From Acidobacteria bacterium Mor1 (GTDB taxonomy: Bacteria; Acidobacteriota; Polarisedimenticolia; Polarisedimenticolales; Polarisedimenticolaceae): a stretch of DNA of 9,569 bases. The notes under the pieces were generated by a model. It worked only from the letters and a program-made list of their open reading frames with translations, was not told the origin of the DNA and did no database searches. A program made the translations under genes and the position numbers. The stretch spans positions 1,486,539 through 1,496,107 of the forward strand of contig CP011806.1 of NCBI GenBank assembly GCA_001664505.1. Direction: 5' to 3'. Below are positions 1-6,625 of this stretch, piece after piece (the first letter of the stretch is position 1; every line of letters starts with the position of its first letter).

Positions 1-797
1 GCCGCGCCGATGATCGCCGGGGCGAAGTCCACGCTCAGTTCGTAGCGCCGGAGTGGAAGGTTCTCGTCGTCGCTCTCGAAGATTCCCGCGGCACGCAAAA
101 GACGGAACGCTCCCTCGTGCTCCCGGTCGAATCCGATGCCCGCCGCCGAGAGCGCCTCGAGGGCCAACGCGCGATCCCGTTCCTCGGCGGCATCCTCGAA
201 GAGCGCCAGCTTGCGCAGGGCCTCGCCGTACCCGGCGAAGGCGGCGTTGTCCGGAAGCGCGGCGAACTCGCCTCGGGGGGCCGCTGCCCAGGCGGCAAGC
301 GCCGCGGCCTTCTCCGCCTCCCGTGCCCGAGCCTGCTCTCGCTGTTGCCGCAGCCGCTCGACCTGCTCACCGGGCCGCGGGGCCCAGTCATCTCCGCGGC
401 GCTCGAAGTGAAGGCCGTCGGCTGCGAGAGCCCAGAGCAGCACACCCCTCTCCCGGGGCCCGTCGCTACCCAGCGCCAGCTCCGCCAGCGGCCCGAGACT
501 GAGCGGTCCCGGTTCTTCTGAAGCCAGTTCCCAGACCAGGGGCAGATCGCAGTCCGCAGCCCCGGACTCGAGATCGGCGCGGGCTTGCTCGACCCGGCGA
601 TTGGCTTGCTCCCGATCGACGGAGCCGTCGGCAGCGAGTGTATCGAGGTGCAGGGCGAGTCGTTGCGTCGTGACCCGGCGTTCTTCGCCGGTGCCGGCGA
701 AGACCCGCCATCTGCGTTTCTCCTCGGAGGCGACGACGCCGACGCTCAGGGTCTGCTCGTCCCAGAACAGAACCAGGTCGCCGGGACGCGGGCTCAC
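1..797 (-). CDS. RNB-family exoribonuclease (RNase II/R-like), N-terminal part; runs off the left edge
   Basis: An open minus-strand frame of 265 codons starts at a GTG (795-797) and continues past the window edge. The start is fixed by a perfect AGGAGG (805-810 on the complement) seven bases upstream. Residues 1-52 (SPRPGDLVLFWDE, then a VGVV strand) look like the small beta-barrel that opens cyanobacterial-type RNase II proteins. Residues 97-150 (LGPLAELALG, then FERRGDDWAPRPGEQVERL) match the region before the nuclease core in that family, and a charged helix follows. The RNB catalytic domain with its metal-binding aspartates would lie outside the window, so catalysis cannot be judged. Such enzymes degrade RNA 3' to 5' in the cytoplasm. 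It begins 64 bases after the TPR lipoprotein gene on the same strand and probably shares its transcript. The assignment rests on remembered N-terminal similarity only; without the core it could be another protein with a similar barrel. Confidence 0.62.
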   Translation of the reverse strand, partial: MSPRPGDLVLFWDEQTLSVGVVASEEKRRWRVFAGTGEERRVTTQRLALHLDTLAADGSVDREQANRRVEQARADLESGAADCDLPLVWELASEEPGPLSLGPLAELALGSDGPRERGVLLWALAADGLHFERRGDDWAPRPGEQVERLRQQREQARAREAEKAAALAAWAAAPRGEFAALPDNAAFAGYGEALRKLALFEDAAEERDRALALEALSAAGIGFDREHEGAFRLLRAAGIFESDDENLPLRRYELSVDFAPAIIGA

Positions 798-861
798 CGG
801 CACGCCTCCTGGAGCCCCGCGGAAGCGGTCAAAGGGGACAGGGCAACGAGCGGGCCGCGGG

Positions 862-2553
862 TCACGGTCCCGCGACGGGGGTCACGCGAATACCCTGGCG
901 GTCGAGCTGACTGGCCAGGGTGCGGTACTGCTTGTTCTCGGGCTGGAGCCACATGGCCAGGCGCAGATGCTCGGCCGCTTCCTGATGGCGGCCGAGGCGC
1001 ACCAGGGCGGCACTGAGGTTGCCGTGGATACGAGGCATGCAGGGCTGGCGCCGCACGGCGGTGCGCAGCTGCTGCACTCCTTCCTCGAGGCGTCCCTGGA
1101 GCACGTAAGTCGAGCCCAACGCCTGGGCGAAGGTCACCCGGTCAGGCAGGATCTCACGGGCGGTTTGCATGTGGGCGACCGCCTGATCGGCCATGCCGAG
1201 CTCCCGCAGCAGGAGCGCGAAGTCGAGGTGGCTGTCGGCATGCCGCGGAGCCATCTCGAGAACCTGCTGCCAGGCGTAGAGCGCATCTCGCGCGCGGCCG
1301 ACCCGCTCGAGACAGGAAGCGCGGCGCCGCTGCACGTAGGCCTGGAACGGTCCGTCGGGCATCCGCTCCATGTAGGCGTCGTAGAGTTCCAGGGCCTGGG
1401 CGAACTGCTTGTTGATCCACAGCCGGTCGGCATCGAACAGCGTGTCGTGATCGAGCATCGGATCGATGGCCACCGCCCGGGCCCGAGCCTCGGCGGCGGC
1501 TTCGGCATCTCCCCGGCCCGCCAGCGCCCGGGAAAGCAGGTACCAAAGCGCCGCGTCTCTGGGCACCTCCTCGACCAGGGCCTGGAGTCGTTCGGCAGCT
1601 TGCTGGTGATCTCCCGCCTCGGCAGCCTGGATCGCCGCGAAGCGCCGCCGTTCCTGCTCCGGATCGATCCGCCCCGGAGCCCGCAGGTGGCGCTTGAGGG
1701 TGCCGCCGATCCAGCGGGACGCGGTGGGCATGTACCCGCCGATGGTCGAGAGGGACAGGGTGACCAGGTCGCTCTCGACACCCCGGTCCCGCAGGGCGAC
1801 CAGGGTCTCCAGCGGATCGACCCAGGGGGATTCGGACACCTGCTGGGACAACGCCGAGCGGGTGGTGAAGTAGTCGACGTCGATATCGAGCAGCACCGGC
1901 TCGTCGAGGGCCGGCAGGTCGTCCAGCTCGCAGATGTAGATCGGCGTGCCGAGCACGGTGCCGCGAATGACTCCGTTGGCGATGCGCAGCTTCTGCGCCT
2001 CTTCCAGGGAGATCATCTGCATCTTGTAGACCAGGCGCTGACGCACCAACTCCCGGGCGGCGGCATCGTCGGGGAGCGTGCCGTCGGGAACGACCCAGAT
2101 CAGCTCCCGCACCAGGCCGAGGCGCACCGCCGGGTAGATGAAGTTCCAGATCGAAAACCCCGCCAGGGTCCGATCGTCCATCGCGTAGGGATGGACCTCG
2201 AATTCGCCGAGGCGGCTGACCTCGCTGGCCGCCAGCCGGGCGATGGTCTCGTCGGGCAGCCAGTCGAAGTCGGCGTGGCCATCCAGATGAACGACCACCC
2301 GGTCGCGAACCCCGGCGTCCCGCCAGGCGAGCAGGGCCGACGAGTGATTCTCGAACAGATGCACCCGGGGAATCGGTTCGGCGCCGACCACGCCGGCGCC
2401 CGGACCGTTCTGGGCCTCGGAAGCGTTGCAGCTCCAGAGCAGGGGCAGCGCGCAGAGCGCCGCCATGGCGACGCGATACCGCCGGCGCCCTTGGAGGCCC
2501 GGCGAGTCGGCGCGAAGTGCCGGGCTTTTTTGGCTTGATTCCACCGATTGCAT
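862..2553 (-). CDS. Predicted lipoprotein: arginase-fold UPF0489-like domain fused to TPR repeats
   Basis: Numbering is for a 563-residue protein from the ATG at 2553. A basic stretch (RRRYR, about 23-27) and a hydrophobic segment end in LLWSC, a lipobox-like site with Cys42, so the protein is probably exported and lipid-anchored. Residues 62-290 resemble UPF0489. They carry the spaced metal-ligand pattern of arginases: ENHS (His70), HLDGHAD (Asp91, His93, Asp95) and LLDIDVDYF (Asp223, Asp225). Residues about 301-540 form roughly seven TPR helix pairs, with typical signatures such as ALAGRGDAEAAAEARARAV. TPRs usually bind protein partners. The substrate is unknown; hydrolysis of a C-N bond would be the family-based guess. 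The start is uncertain: GTG 2610 and ATG 2592 are in frame upstream and none has a clear ribosome site, while the internal ATG 2466 would remove the basic n-region. It lies between the DUF2203 and RNB genes on the same strand. Confidence 0.82.
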   Translation of the reverse strand: MQSVESSQKSPALRADSPGLQGRRRYRVAMAALCALPLLWSCNASEAQNGPGAGVVGAEPIPRVHLFENHSSALLAWRDAGVRDRVVVHLDGHADFDWLPDETIARLAASEVSRLGEFEVHPYAMDDRTLAGFSIWNFIYPAVRLGLVRELIWVVPDGTLPDDAAARELVRQRLVYKMQMISLEEAQKLRIANGVIRGTVLGTPIYICELDDLPALDEPVLLDIDVDYFTTRSALSQQVSESPWVDPLETLVALRDRGVESDLVTLSLSTIGGYMPTASRWIGGTLKRHLRAPGRIDPEQERRRFAAIQAAEAGDHQQAAERLQALVEEVPRDAALWYLLSRALAGRGDAEAAAEARARAVAIDPMLDHDTLFDADRLWINKQFAQALELYDAYMERMPDGPFQAYVQRRRASCLERVGRARDALYAWQQVLEMAPRHADSHLDFALLLRELGMADQAVAHMQTAREILPDRVTFAQALGSTYVLQGRLEEGVQQLRTAVRRQPCMPRIHGNLSAALVRLGRHQEAAEHLRLAMWLQPENKQYRTLASQLDRQGIRVTPVAGP

Positions 2554-2562
2554 TCCCGAGAA

Positions 2563-2592
2563 ACTATATCCCCCGGGTTGCCGCGGTGCCAT
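2563..2592 (-). promoter_or_regulatory. Possible sigma70-type promoter before the arginase/TPR gene
   Basis: On the minus strand, ATGGCA (2587-2592, four of six matches to TTGACA) is followed after 18 bases by TATAGT (2563-2568, five of six matches to TATAAT). Transcription would start near 2556, three bases before the ATG at 2553, giving an almost leaderless message. The AT-rich -10 stands out against very GC-rich flanks. It overlaps the possible upstream starts GTG 2610 and ATG 2592, so it is inconsistent with those starts if it is the only promoter. Confidence 0.35.
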
Positions 2593-2613
2593 CGGCAGCC
2601 GGACCGCCACGGG

Positions 2614-2982
2614 TCAGCCCCAGGGGCCCTCGTCCAGGGGACGGGTGCGGTCTTCGTCGCGCCAGGATCGGACCTGTTTCTCCCCCAAGAGCCCCTGCAG
2701 CAGCACCGGGCGGCCCGCCCGCAGGGCCGGGAACTCCAGGGTGCCCCGCCCGGGATCCGCCAGGCGGATCCCGCCCCGCTCCACCCGTTCCCGAACCTGG
2801 CAGAAGCGGGTCAGGAGTTCGAAGTAGACCGGATCGACCGCCCGGTCCGGCCCCCCGGCTCCCTGCCGCCGCTCGAGGGTGCGATAGAGCTGGCGCAGCA
2901 CCCGCACCGCGGGGGTCAGTTCCCGCAGTGCGGCGGACGCGGACGCTGGGGTAAACGGCTCGGTCAGTGGGGAAGTCGGCAT
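2614..2982 (-). CDS. DUF2203 family protein of unknown function
   Basis: A 122-residue protein starting at the ATG 2980-2982, with GGGAG eleven bases upstream; an in-frame GTG at 2994 is an alternative. The N-terminus (EPFTPASASAALRELTPAVR) opens a helical region. The C-terminal half has the family signature: GGIRLADPGRGTLEFPAL (a glycine, then a D-x-x-x-G turn and FPAL), RAGRPVLLQ, then LGEKQVRSW. This is the typical DUF2203 layout of two long helices followed by a short beta part, at the usual length. I know of no established function. There is no signal peptide or membrane segment, so it is probably cytoplasmic. A promoter at 3020-3049 points at it with a leader of about 30 bases. Its stop lies 60 bases before the ATG of the arginase/TPR gene, or only three bases before that gene's earliest GTG, so cotranscription is likely. 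Confidence 0.8.
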   Translation of the reverse strand: MPTSPLTEPFTPASASAALRELTPAVRVLRQLYRTLERRQGAGGPDRAVDPVYFELLTRFCQVRERVERGGIRLADPGRGTLEFPALRAGRPVLLQGLLGEKQVRSWRDEDRTRPLDEGPWG

Positions 2983-3019
2983 GGTGGAGCGCACTCCCGG
3001 AGGCCGACGGGACGGCAAA

Positions 3020-3049
3020 ACGGTAGCCCTCTGTGCGGCCCGGCGTCAA
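3020..3049 (-). promoter_or_regulatory. Promoter of the DUF2203 / TPR / RNB gene block
   Basis: On the minus strand, TTGACG (3044-3049) and TACCGT (3020-3025) are 18 bases apart. The -35 matches consensus at five of six positions and the -10 at three of six. The expected transcript start near 3013 gives a leader of about 30 bases to the DUF2203 ATG. The same hexamer pair occurs in the opposite direction at 3073-3101. Confidence 0.55.
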
Positions 3050-3079
3050 GCCGCGAGCCCCGGTGCCGATCCTTGACGC
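3043..3079. repeat. Inverted repeat spanning the two divergent -35 boxes
   Basis: GCGTCAAG (3043-3050) and CTTGACGC (3072-3079) are perfect 8-base inverted copies separated by 21 bases. Each copy contains the -35 hexamer of one of the two divergent promoters. The symmetry may simply come from two similar promoters placed back to back, or it may mark an operator for a dimeric regulator. No U-tract follows, so a terminator role is unlikely. Confidence 0.5.
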
Positions 3080-3101
3080 TGTGAAGGCGCTCCGCTACCG
3101 T
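3073..3101 (+). promoter_or_regulatory. Promoter of the lpdA-E2-lipB-lipA operon
   Basis: TTGACG (3073-3078) and TACCGT (3096-3101) are separated by 17 bases, the optimal sigma70 spacing. Transcription would begin near 3108, giving a leader of about 75 bases before the TTG start of the dihydrolipoyl dehydrogenase gene. The gaps inside the operon are at most 34 bases and show no other promoter, so this site probably drives all four genes. Confidence 0.55.
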
Positions 3102-3182
3102 TGAGGGCTTCTCGCAAACCGGCGAAAACACCGTCGGAACAGCTCGTCCGGCCCAGGCAGACGCGGCCCCAGGGAGTCCCCG

Positions 3183-4586
3183 TTGAGCGACCAGCACAAG
3201 TACGACGTCACGATTATCGGCAGCGGGCCGGGCGGATATGTGGCCGCCATCCGCGCCGCCCAACTCGGTCTCGCCACCGCCGTGGTGGAGATGGCCGACC
3301 GCCCAGGCGGCACCTGCCTGCACTGGGGCTGCATCCCGACCAAGGCGATGCTCCACACCGCAGAGGTGCTCGAGACCACCCGTCACGCCGGCGACTTCGG
3401 CGTGAAGGTGGCCGCGGGCAAGCTCGACCTCAAGGGCCTCGACGCCTACATGAAGAAGATCGTCGACGGCAACGTGAAGGGGGTCGAGTACCTGTTCAAG
3501 AAGAACAAGATCACCTTGATCAAGGGCCGTGGAAAGCTCGCCGGCCAGGGCAAGGTCGAGGTCACGCCCAAGGACGGCAAACCCTTCCTGGTCGAGACCG
3601 CCTGCACCATCCTGGCCACCGGCACCGAGATCAAGGGGCTGCCCGGCGTCGAATTCGACGGCAAGCGGGTGATCAACTCCGACCACGCCCTGTTCCAGGG
3701 CCGGGTACCCAAGTCGATGGTGGTCCTCGGAGCCGGCGCCGTCGGGGTCGAGTTCGCCTCGATCTACAAGAGCTACGGCAGCGACGTGACCATCGTCGAG
3801 CTGCTGCCCAACCTGGTGCCGATCGAAGATGCCGACCTGGGCAAAGAGCTGACCCGCAACTTCAAGAAGCGGGGCATCGACGTCCACGTGGGCACCTCGG
3901 TGGACAAGGTCGAGGTGGGCAAGACCAACGTCAAGATCACCGCCAGCAAGGGCGGAAAGAAGGTCGAGCTCTCGGCCGAGACCCTGCTGGTCGCCATCGG
4001 CCGCCGTCCGCTGACCGAGAACCTCGGCCTCGAAGGGACCGGCGTCGAGGTCGACCGCGGGTTCATCAAGGTCGACTCGATGATGCGCACCGGCGAACCG
4101 GGGGTCTACGCCATCGGCGACATCGTCCCGACGCCGGCGCTGGCCCACCTCGCCTCCCATGAGGGCATCGTCGCCGCCGAACATGCTGCGGGCCTCGAAC
4201 CCCACGCCATCAACTACGACCTGGTGCCCTCCTGCACCTACTGCGATCCCGAGGTCGCCTCGATCGGCCTCTCCGAGGCCGAAGCCAAGGAGCGCGGCTA
4301 CGACGTGGCCGTGGGCAAGTTCCCGTTCACCGCGATCGGCAAGGCCAAGATCCTCGGCGACACCCGCGGGTTCGCCAAGATCGTGACCGACAAGAAGTAC
4401 GACGAAGTGCTGGGCGTTCATCTGATCGGCCCGCATGCAACCGAGCTCCTGTCCGAAGCCACGGCGGCGCTCAACCTCGAAGCAACGGCCGAATCGTTGT
4501 TCAACGCGATTCACGCTCACCCGACCCTGTCGGAGGTGATGGGCGAAGCCGCGATGGCCGTGCACGGCCGTCAAATCCACCTGTAA
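3183..4586 (+). CDS. lpdA: Dihydrolipoyl dehydrogenase (E3)
   Basis: A 467-residue flavoprotein of normal length that reoxidises the dihydrolipoyl arm of E2 proteins and passes electrons through FAD to NAD+. Seen in order: the FAD-binding GSGPGG (13-18), the redox disulfide CLHWGC (Cys45, Cys50), ATGTE (145-149), a second Rossmann motif GAGAVG (183-188) with Glu206 at the end of its second strand, which fits NAD rather than NADP, the second FAD motif YAIGD (309-313), and the C-terminal HAHPTLSE with the catalytic pair His446 and Glu451. All key residues are present. Translation starts at a TTG, supported by AGGGAG six bases upstream (3171-3176). It is the first gene of the plus-strand operon and ends 12 bases before the E2 gene. 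The E2 next door is its obvious partner, but one E3 often serves several complexes and the glycine cleavage system. Confidence 0.96.
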   Translation: MSDQHKYDVTIIGSGPGGYVAAIRAAQLGLATAVVEMADRPGGTCLHWGCIPTKAMLHTAEVLETTRHAGDFGVKVAAGKLDLKGLDAYMKKIVDGNVKGVEYLFKKNKITLIKGRGKLAGQGKVEVTPKDGKPFLVETACTILATGTEIKGLPGVEFDGKRVINSDHALFQGRVPKSMVVLGAGAVGVEFASIYKSYGSDVTIVELLPNLVPIEDADLGKELTRNFKKRGIDVHVGTSVDKVEVGKTNVKITASKGGKKVELSAETLLVAIGRRPLTENLGLEGTGVEVDRGFIKVDSMMRTGEPGVYAIGDIVPTPALAHLASHEGIVAAEHAAGLEPHAINYDLVPSCTYCDPEVASIGLSEAEAKERGYDVAVGKFPFTAIGKAKILGDTRGFAKIVTDKKYDEVLGVHLIGPHATELLSEATAALNLEATAESLFNAIHAHPTLSEVMGEAAMAVHGRQIHL

Positions 4587-4598
4587 GGGAGAAGTTCG

Positions 4599-5909
4599 AT
4601 GCGTGTCGATGTGGTGATGCCGCAGATGGGCGAGTCGATCGCCGAAGGGACGATCACCCGCTGGATCAAGAACGTCGGCGAGACGGTTCAGCGGGACGAG
4701 CCGCTGTTCGAGATCTCGACCGACAAGGTCGACGCCGAGATCCCCTCCCCCGCCGCCGGTACGGTGGTCGAGATCAAGGGGAACGAAGGGGACACCGTCG
4801 CGGTCAACGACGTGGTCGCGGTGATCGAGACCGAGGCAGGCGCCGCCGAGGCGGCCCCCGCTCCCGCGGCCGAGGCTGCCCCCGCTCCCGAGCCTGCTCC
4901 GGCCCCAGCCCCCGCTCCGGCGGCGGCTCCTGCTCCTGCACCGGCCGCCCCGGCGCCGGCGGCACCTGCGCCGGCTGCCGACCGGGAGAAGACCTTCACC
5001 TCGCCGGTGGTCAAGCGCATCGCCGCCGAACACGGCATCGACCCCGCCGTGGTGCCGGGCAGCGGTGCCGGTGGACGGGTGACCAAGAAGGACATCCTGG
5101 CCTACATCGAGAGCGGTGCTTCTGCGGCAGCGCCGGCCGCTGCTGCCGCGGCTCCCGCGGCGCCGGCGGCTCCGATGAGCAGCCAGCCCGACGCCCCGTC
5201 GTTCCGGCCGGGCGAGCGCATCGAACGGGTCCCGATGACCAAGATGCGCAAGATCATCGCCGACCACATGATCGAGTCCCGCCGAACCTCGGCCCACGTC
5301 AGCTCGGTCTTCGAGGTCGACGTGACCCGCCTGGTGCAGCTGCGGGCCAAGTACAAGAAGGCCTACGAGGAGCGCCACGGGGTCAAGCTGACCTACACGC
5401 CGTTCTTCATCAAGGCCGCCTGCGACGGACTGCGCGCCTGGCCGATCCTCAACGCTTCGGTCGAGGGCGACAACATCGTCTACAAGAAGGACCTCAACAT
5501 CGGCGTCGCCGTAGCCCTCGACTGGGGCCTGATCGTGCCGGTGGTCAAGAACGCCGACGAGTCCTCGATCGCCGGGCTTTGCCGCAAGGTCAACGACCTG
5601 GCCGACCGGGCCCGCTCGAAGAAGCTGAACCCCGACGAGGTTCACGGCGGCACCTTCACGATCACCAACCCGGGGATCTACGGCGGGCTGTTCGGCCTGC
5701 CGATCATCAACCAACCCCAGGTGGCGATCATGGGCATCGGCGGCATCAAGAAGCGGCCGGTGGTCGTCGACGGTGACGCCATCGCCGTTCGTTCGATGAT
5801 GTACATCTCGATGTCCTACGACCACCGGGTGGTCGACGGCGCCGTCGCCGACCAGTTCCTGGCCATCGTGCAGCGCGGCCTGGAGAACTTCGACGAGTCG
5901 CTGCTCTAG
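4599..5909 (+). CDS. 2-oxo acid dehydrogenase E2 (dihydrolipoamide acyltransferase)
   Basis: A 436-residue E2 with one lipoyl domain (1-78), whose lipoylated lysine is Lys43 in EISTDKVDAE. An Ala/Pro linker (about 79-127) follows, then the peripheral-subunit-binding domain (132-171: SPVVKRIAAEHGID, then GSGAGGRVTKKDIL), a second Ala-rich linker (172-198), and the acyltransferase domain (about 205-436) ending in the catalytic DHRVVDG (His409, Asp413). It transfers an acyl group from its lipoyl arm to coenzyme A and forms the core of the complex. GGGAG in the 12-base gap after lpdA serves as ribosome site for the ATG. The DKVDAEIPSP lipoyl motif resembles succinyl- or branched-chain-type E2 proteins, but without the E1 gene the substrate (pyruvate, 2-oxoglutarate or branched-chain oxo acids) cannot be fixed, so I give no symbol. 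No E1 gene lies nearby; lipB and lipA follow directly and make its cofactor. Confidence 0.93.
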   Translation: MRVDVVMPQMGESIAEGTITRWIKNVGETVQRDEPLFEISTDKVDAEIPSPAAGTVVEIKGNEGDTVAVNDVVAVIETEAGAAEAAPAPAAEAAPAPEPAPAPAPAPAAAPAPAPAAPAPAAPAPAADREKTFTSPVVKRIAAEHGIDPAVVPGSGAGGRVTKKDILAYIESGASAAAPAAAAAAPAAPAAPMSSQPDAPSFRPGERIERVPMTKMRKIIADHMIESRRTSAHVSSVFEVDVTRLVQLRAKYKKAYEERHGVKLTYTPFFIKAACDGLRAWPILNASVEGDNIVYKKDLNIGVAVALDWGLIVPVVKNADESSIAGLCRKVNDLADRARSKKLNPDEVHGGTFTITNPGIYGGLFGLPIINQPQVAIMGIGGIKKRPVVVDGDAIAVRSMMYISMSYDHRVVDGAVADQFLAIVQRGLENFDESLL

Positions 5910-5937
5910 CAGGGCTCCCCGCCTGACGGCGTACTGG

Positions 5938-6591
5938 TTGGGCCGGCTCCCCTACGAGGAGGGGCTGGCCTTGCAGGCCCGCGCCGTCCAGGCCCGCCGG
6001 GCCGGCACCATCGGCGACGTGTTGCTGCTACTGGAACACCCGCCGGTGGTGACCCTGGGCCGGGGCGCCCACGAGGAGCACCTGCTCCACACTCCGGAAG
6101 AGCTCGAGGCCCGGGGCATCGAACTCCACGAGGCGGGGCGCGGTGGCGATGTGACCTACCACGGTCCGGGCCAGCTGGTCGGCTACCCGATCCTGGCCCT
6201 CGAGACCGGACGCCGGGACGCTCACCGCTACCTCCGGGACCTGGAGCAGGCGCTGATCGACCTGGCCGGCGACTACGGCCTCGAGGCCGGGCGAATCGAG
6301 GGGCTGACCGGGGTCTGGGTCGGAGAGGAGAAGCTGGCCGCCATCGGGGTCCGGCTCTCCACCGGGTGGATCACCTCCCACGGGTTCGCCCTCAACGTCG
6401 CCGAGGATCTCAGCGGCTTCGAGAACATCGTCCCCTGCGGGATCTCCGACCGGGGGGTGACCTCCCTGGCGCGGCTACTGGACCGGGCTCCGGAGCTCGA
6501 GGAGGTCGCCGAACGGGTCGCCGGGCACGTGGCCCGGCGCCTGGGCCGCCAGCCCGCCGAGGTCGGCGTCCTGCAAGGGTTTTCGATATAG
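5938..6591 (+). CDS. lipB: Octanoyl-[acyl carrier protein]:protein octanoyltransferase LipB
   Basis: LipB transfers octanoate from acyl carrier protein to the lysine of lipoyl domains, the first step of lipoate assembly. With the TTG at 5938 the protein has 217 residues. It shows the family block RGGDVTYHGPGQ (Arg68 to Gln79), the catalytic Lys132 in VGEEKLAAIG, SHGFALNV (147-154) and the catalytic Cys167 in IVPCGISDRG. The start is doubtful: the TTG has no good ribosome site and begins at the end of the first beta strand (GRLPYEEG). The frame stays open upstream (LTAYWLGRLPY from a CTG at 5923), where AGCAGGG (5908-5914) sits eight bases away. There is no ATG, GTG or other TTG in frame between the E2 stop and 5938. 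The true product may therefore be 222 residues, from a rare CTG. It follows E2 by 13 to 28 bases and precedes lipA by 34 bases, in the same operon. Confidence 0.94.
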   Translation: MGRLPYEEGLALQARAVQARRAGTIGDVLLLLEHPPVVTLGRGAHEEHLLHTPEELEARGIELHEAGRGGDVTYHGPGQLVGYPILALETGRRDAHRYLRDLEQALIDLAGDYGLEAGRIEGLTGVWVGEEKLAAIGVRLSTGWITSHGFALNVAEDLSGFENIVPCGISDRGVTSLARLLDRAPELEEVAERVAGHVARRLGRQPAEVGVLQGFSI

Positions 6592-6625
6592 TCTTGAAAC
6601 AGGGCAGGAAAGTGAGGATGCGGCT

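Noticed and set aside
53-502. Plus-strand open frames opposite the RNB gene
   Set aside because: Arg/Pro-rich shadow translations; the minus-strand frame has a perfect AGGAGG and family-like sequence.
601-2538. A 645-codon plus-strand open frame opposite the TPR and RNB genes
   Set aside because: It lies antisense to a protein with clear arginase-like and TPR motifs; long antisense frames are expected at this GC content, and its translation shows no domain.
2964-5825. A 953-codon minus-strand open frame opposite lpdA and E2
   Set aside because: Its translation is a His/Asp/Arg/Gly-rich low-complexity shadow of two well-supported enzymes; no motif or ribosome site supports it.
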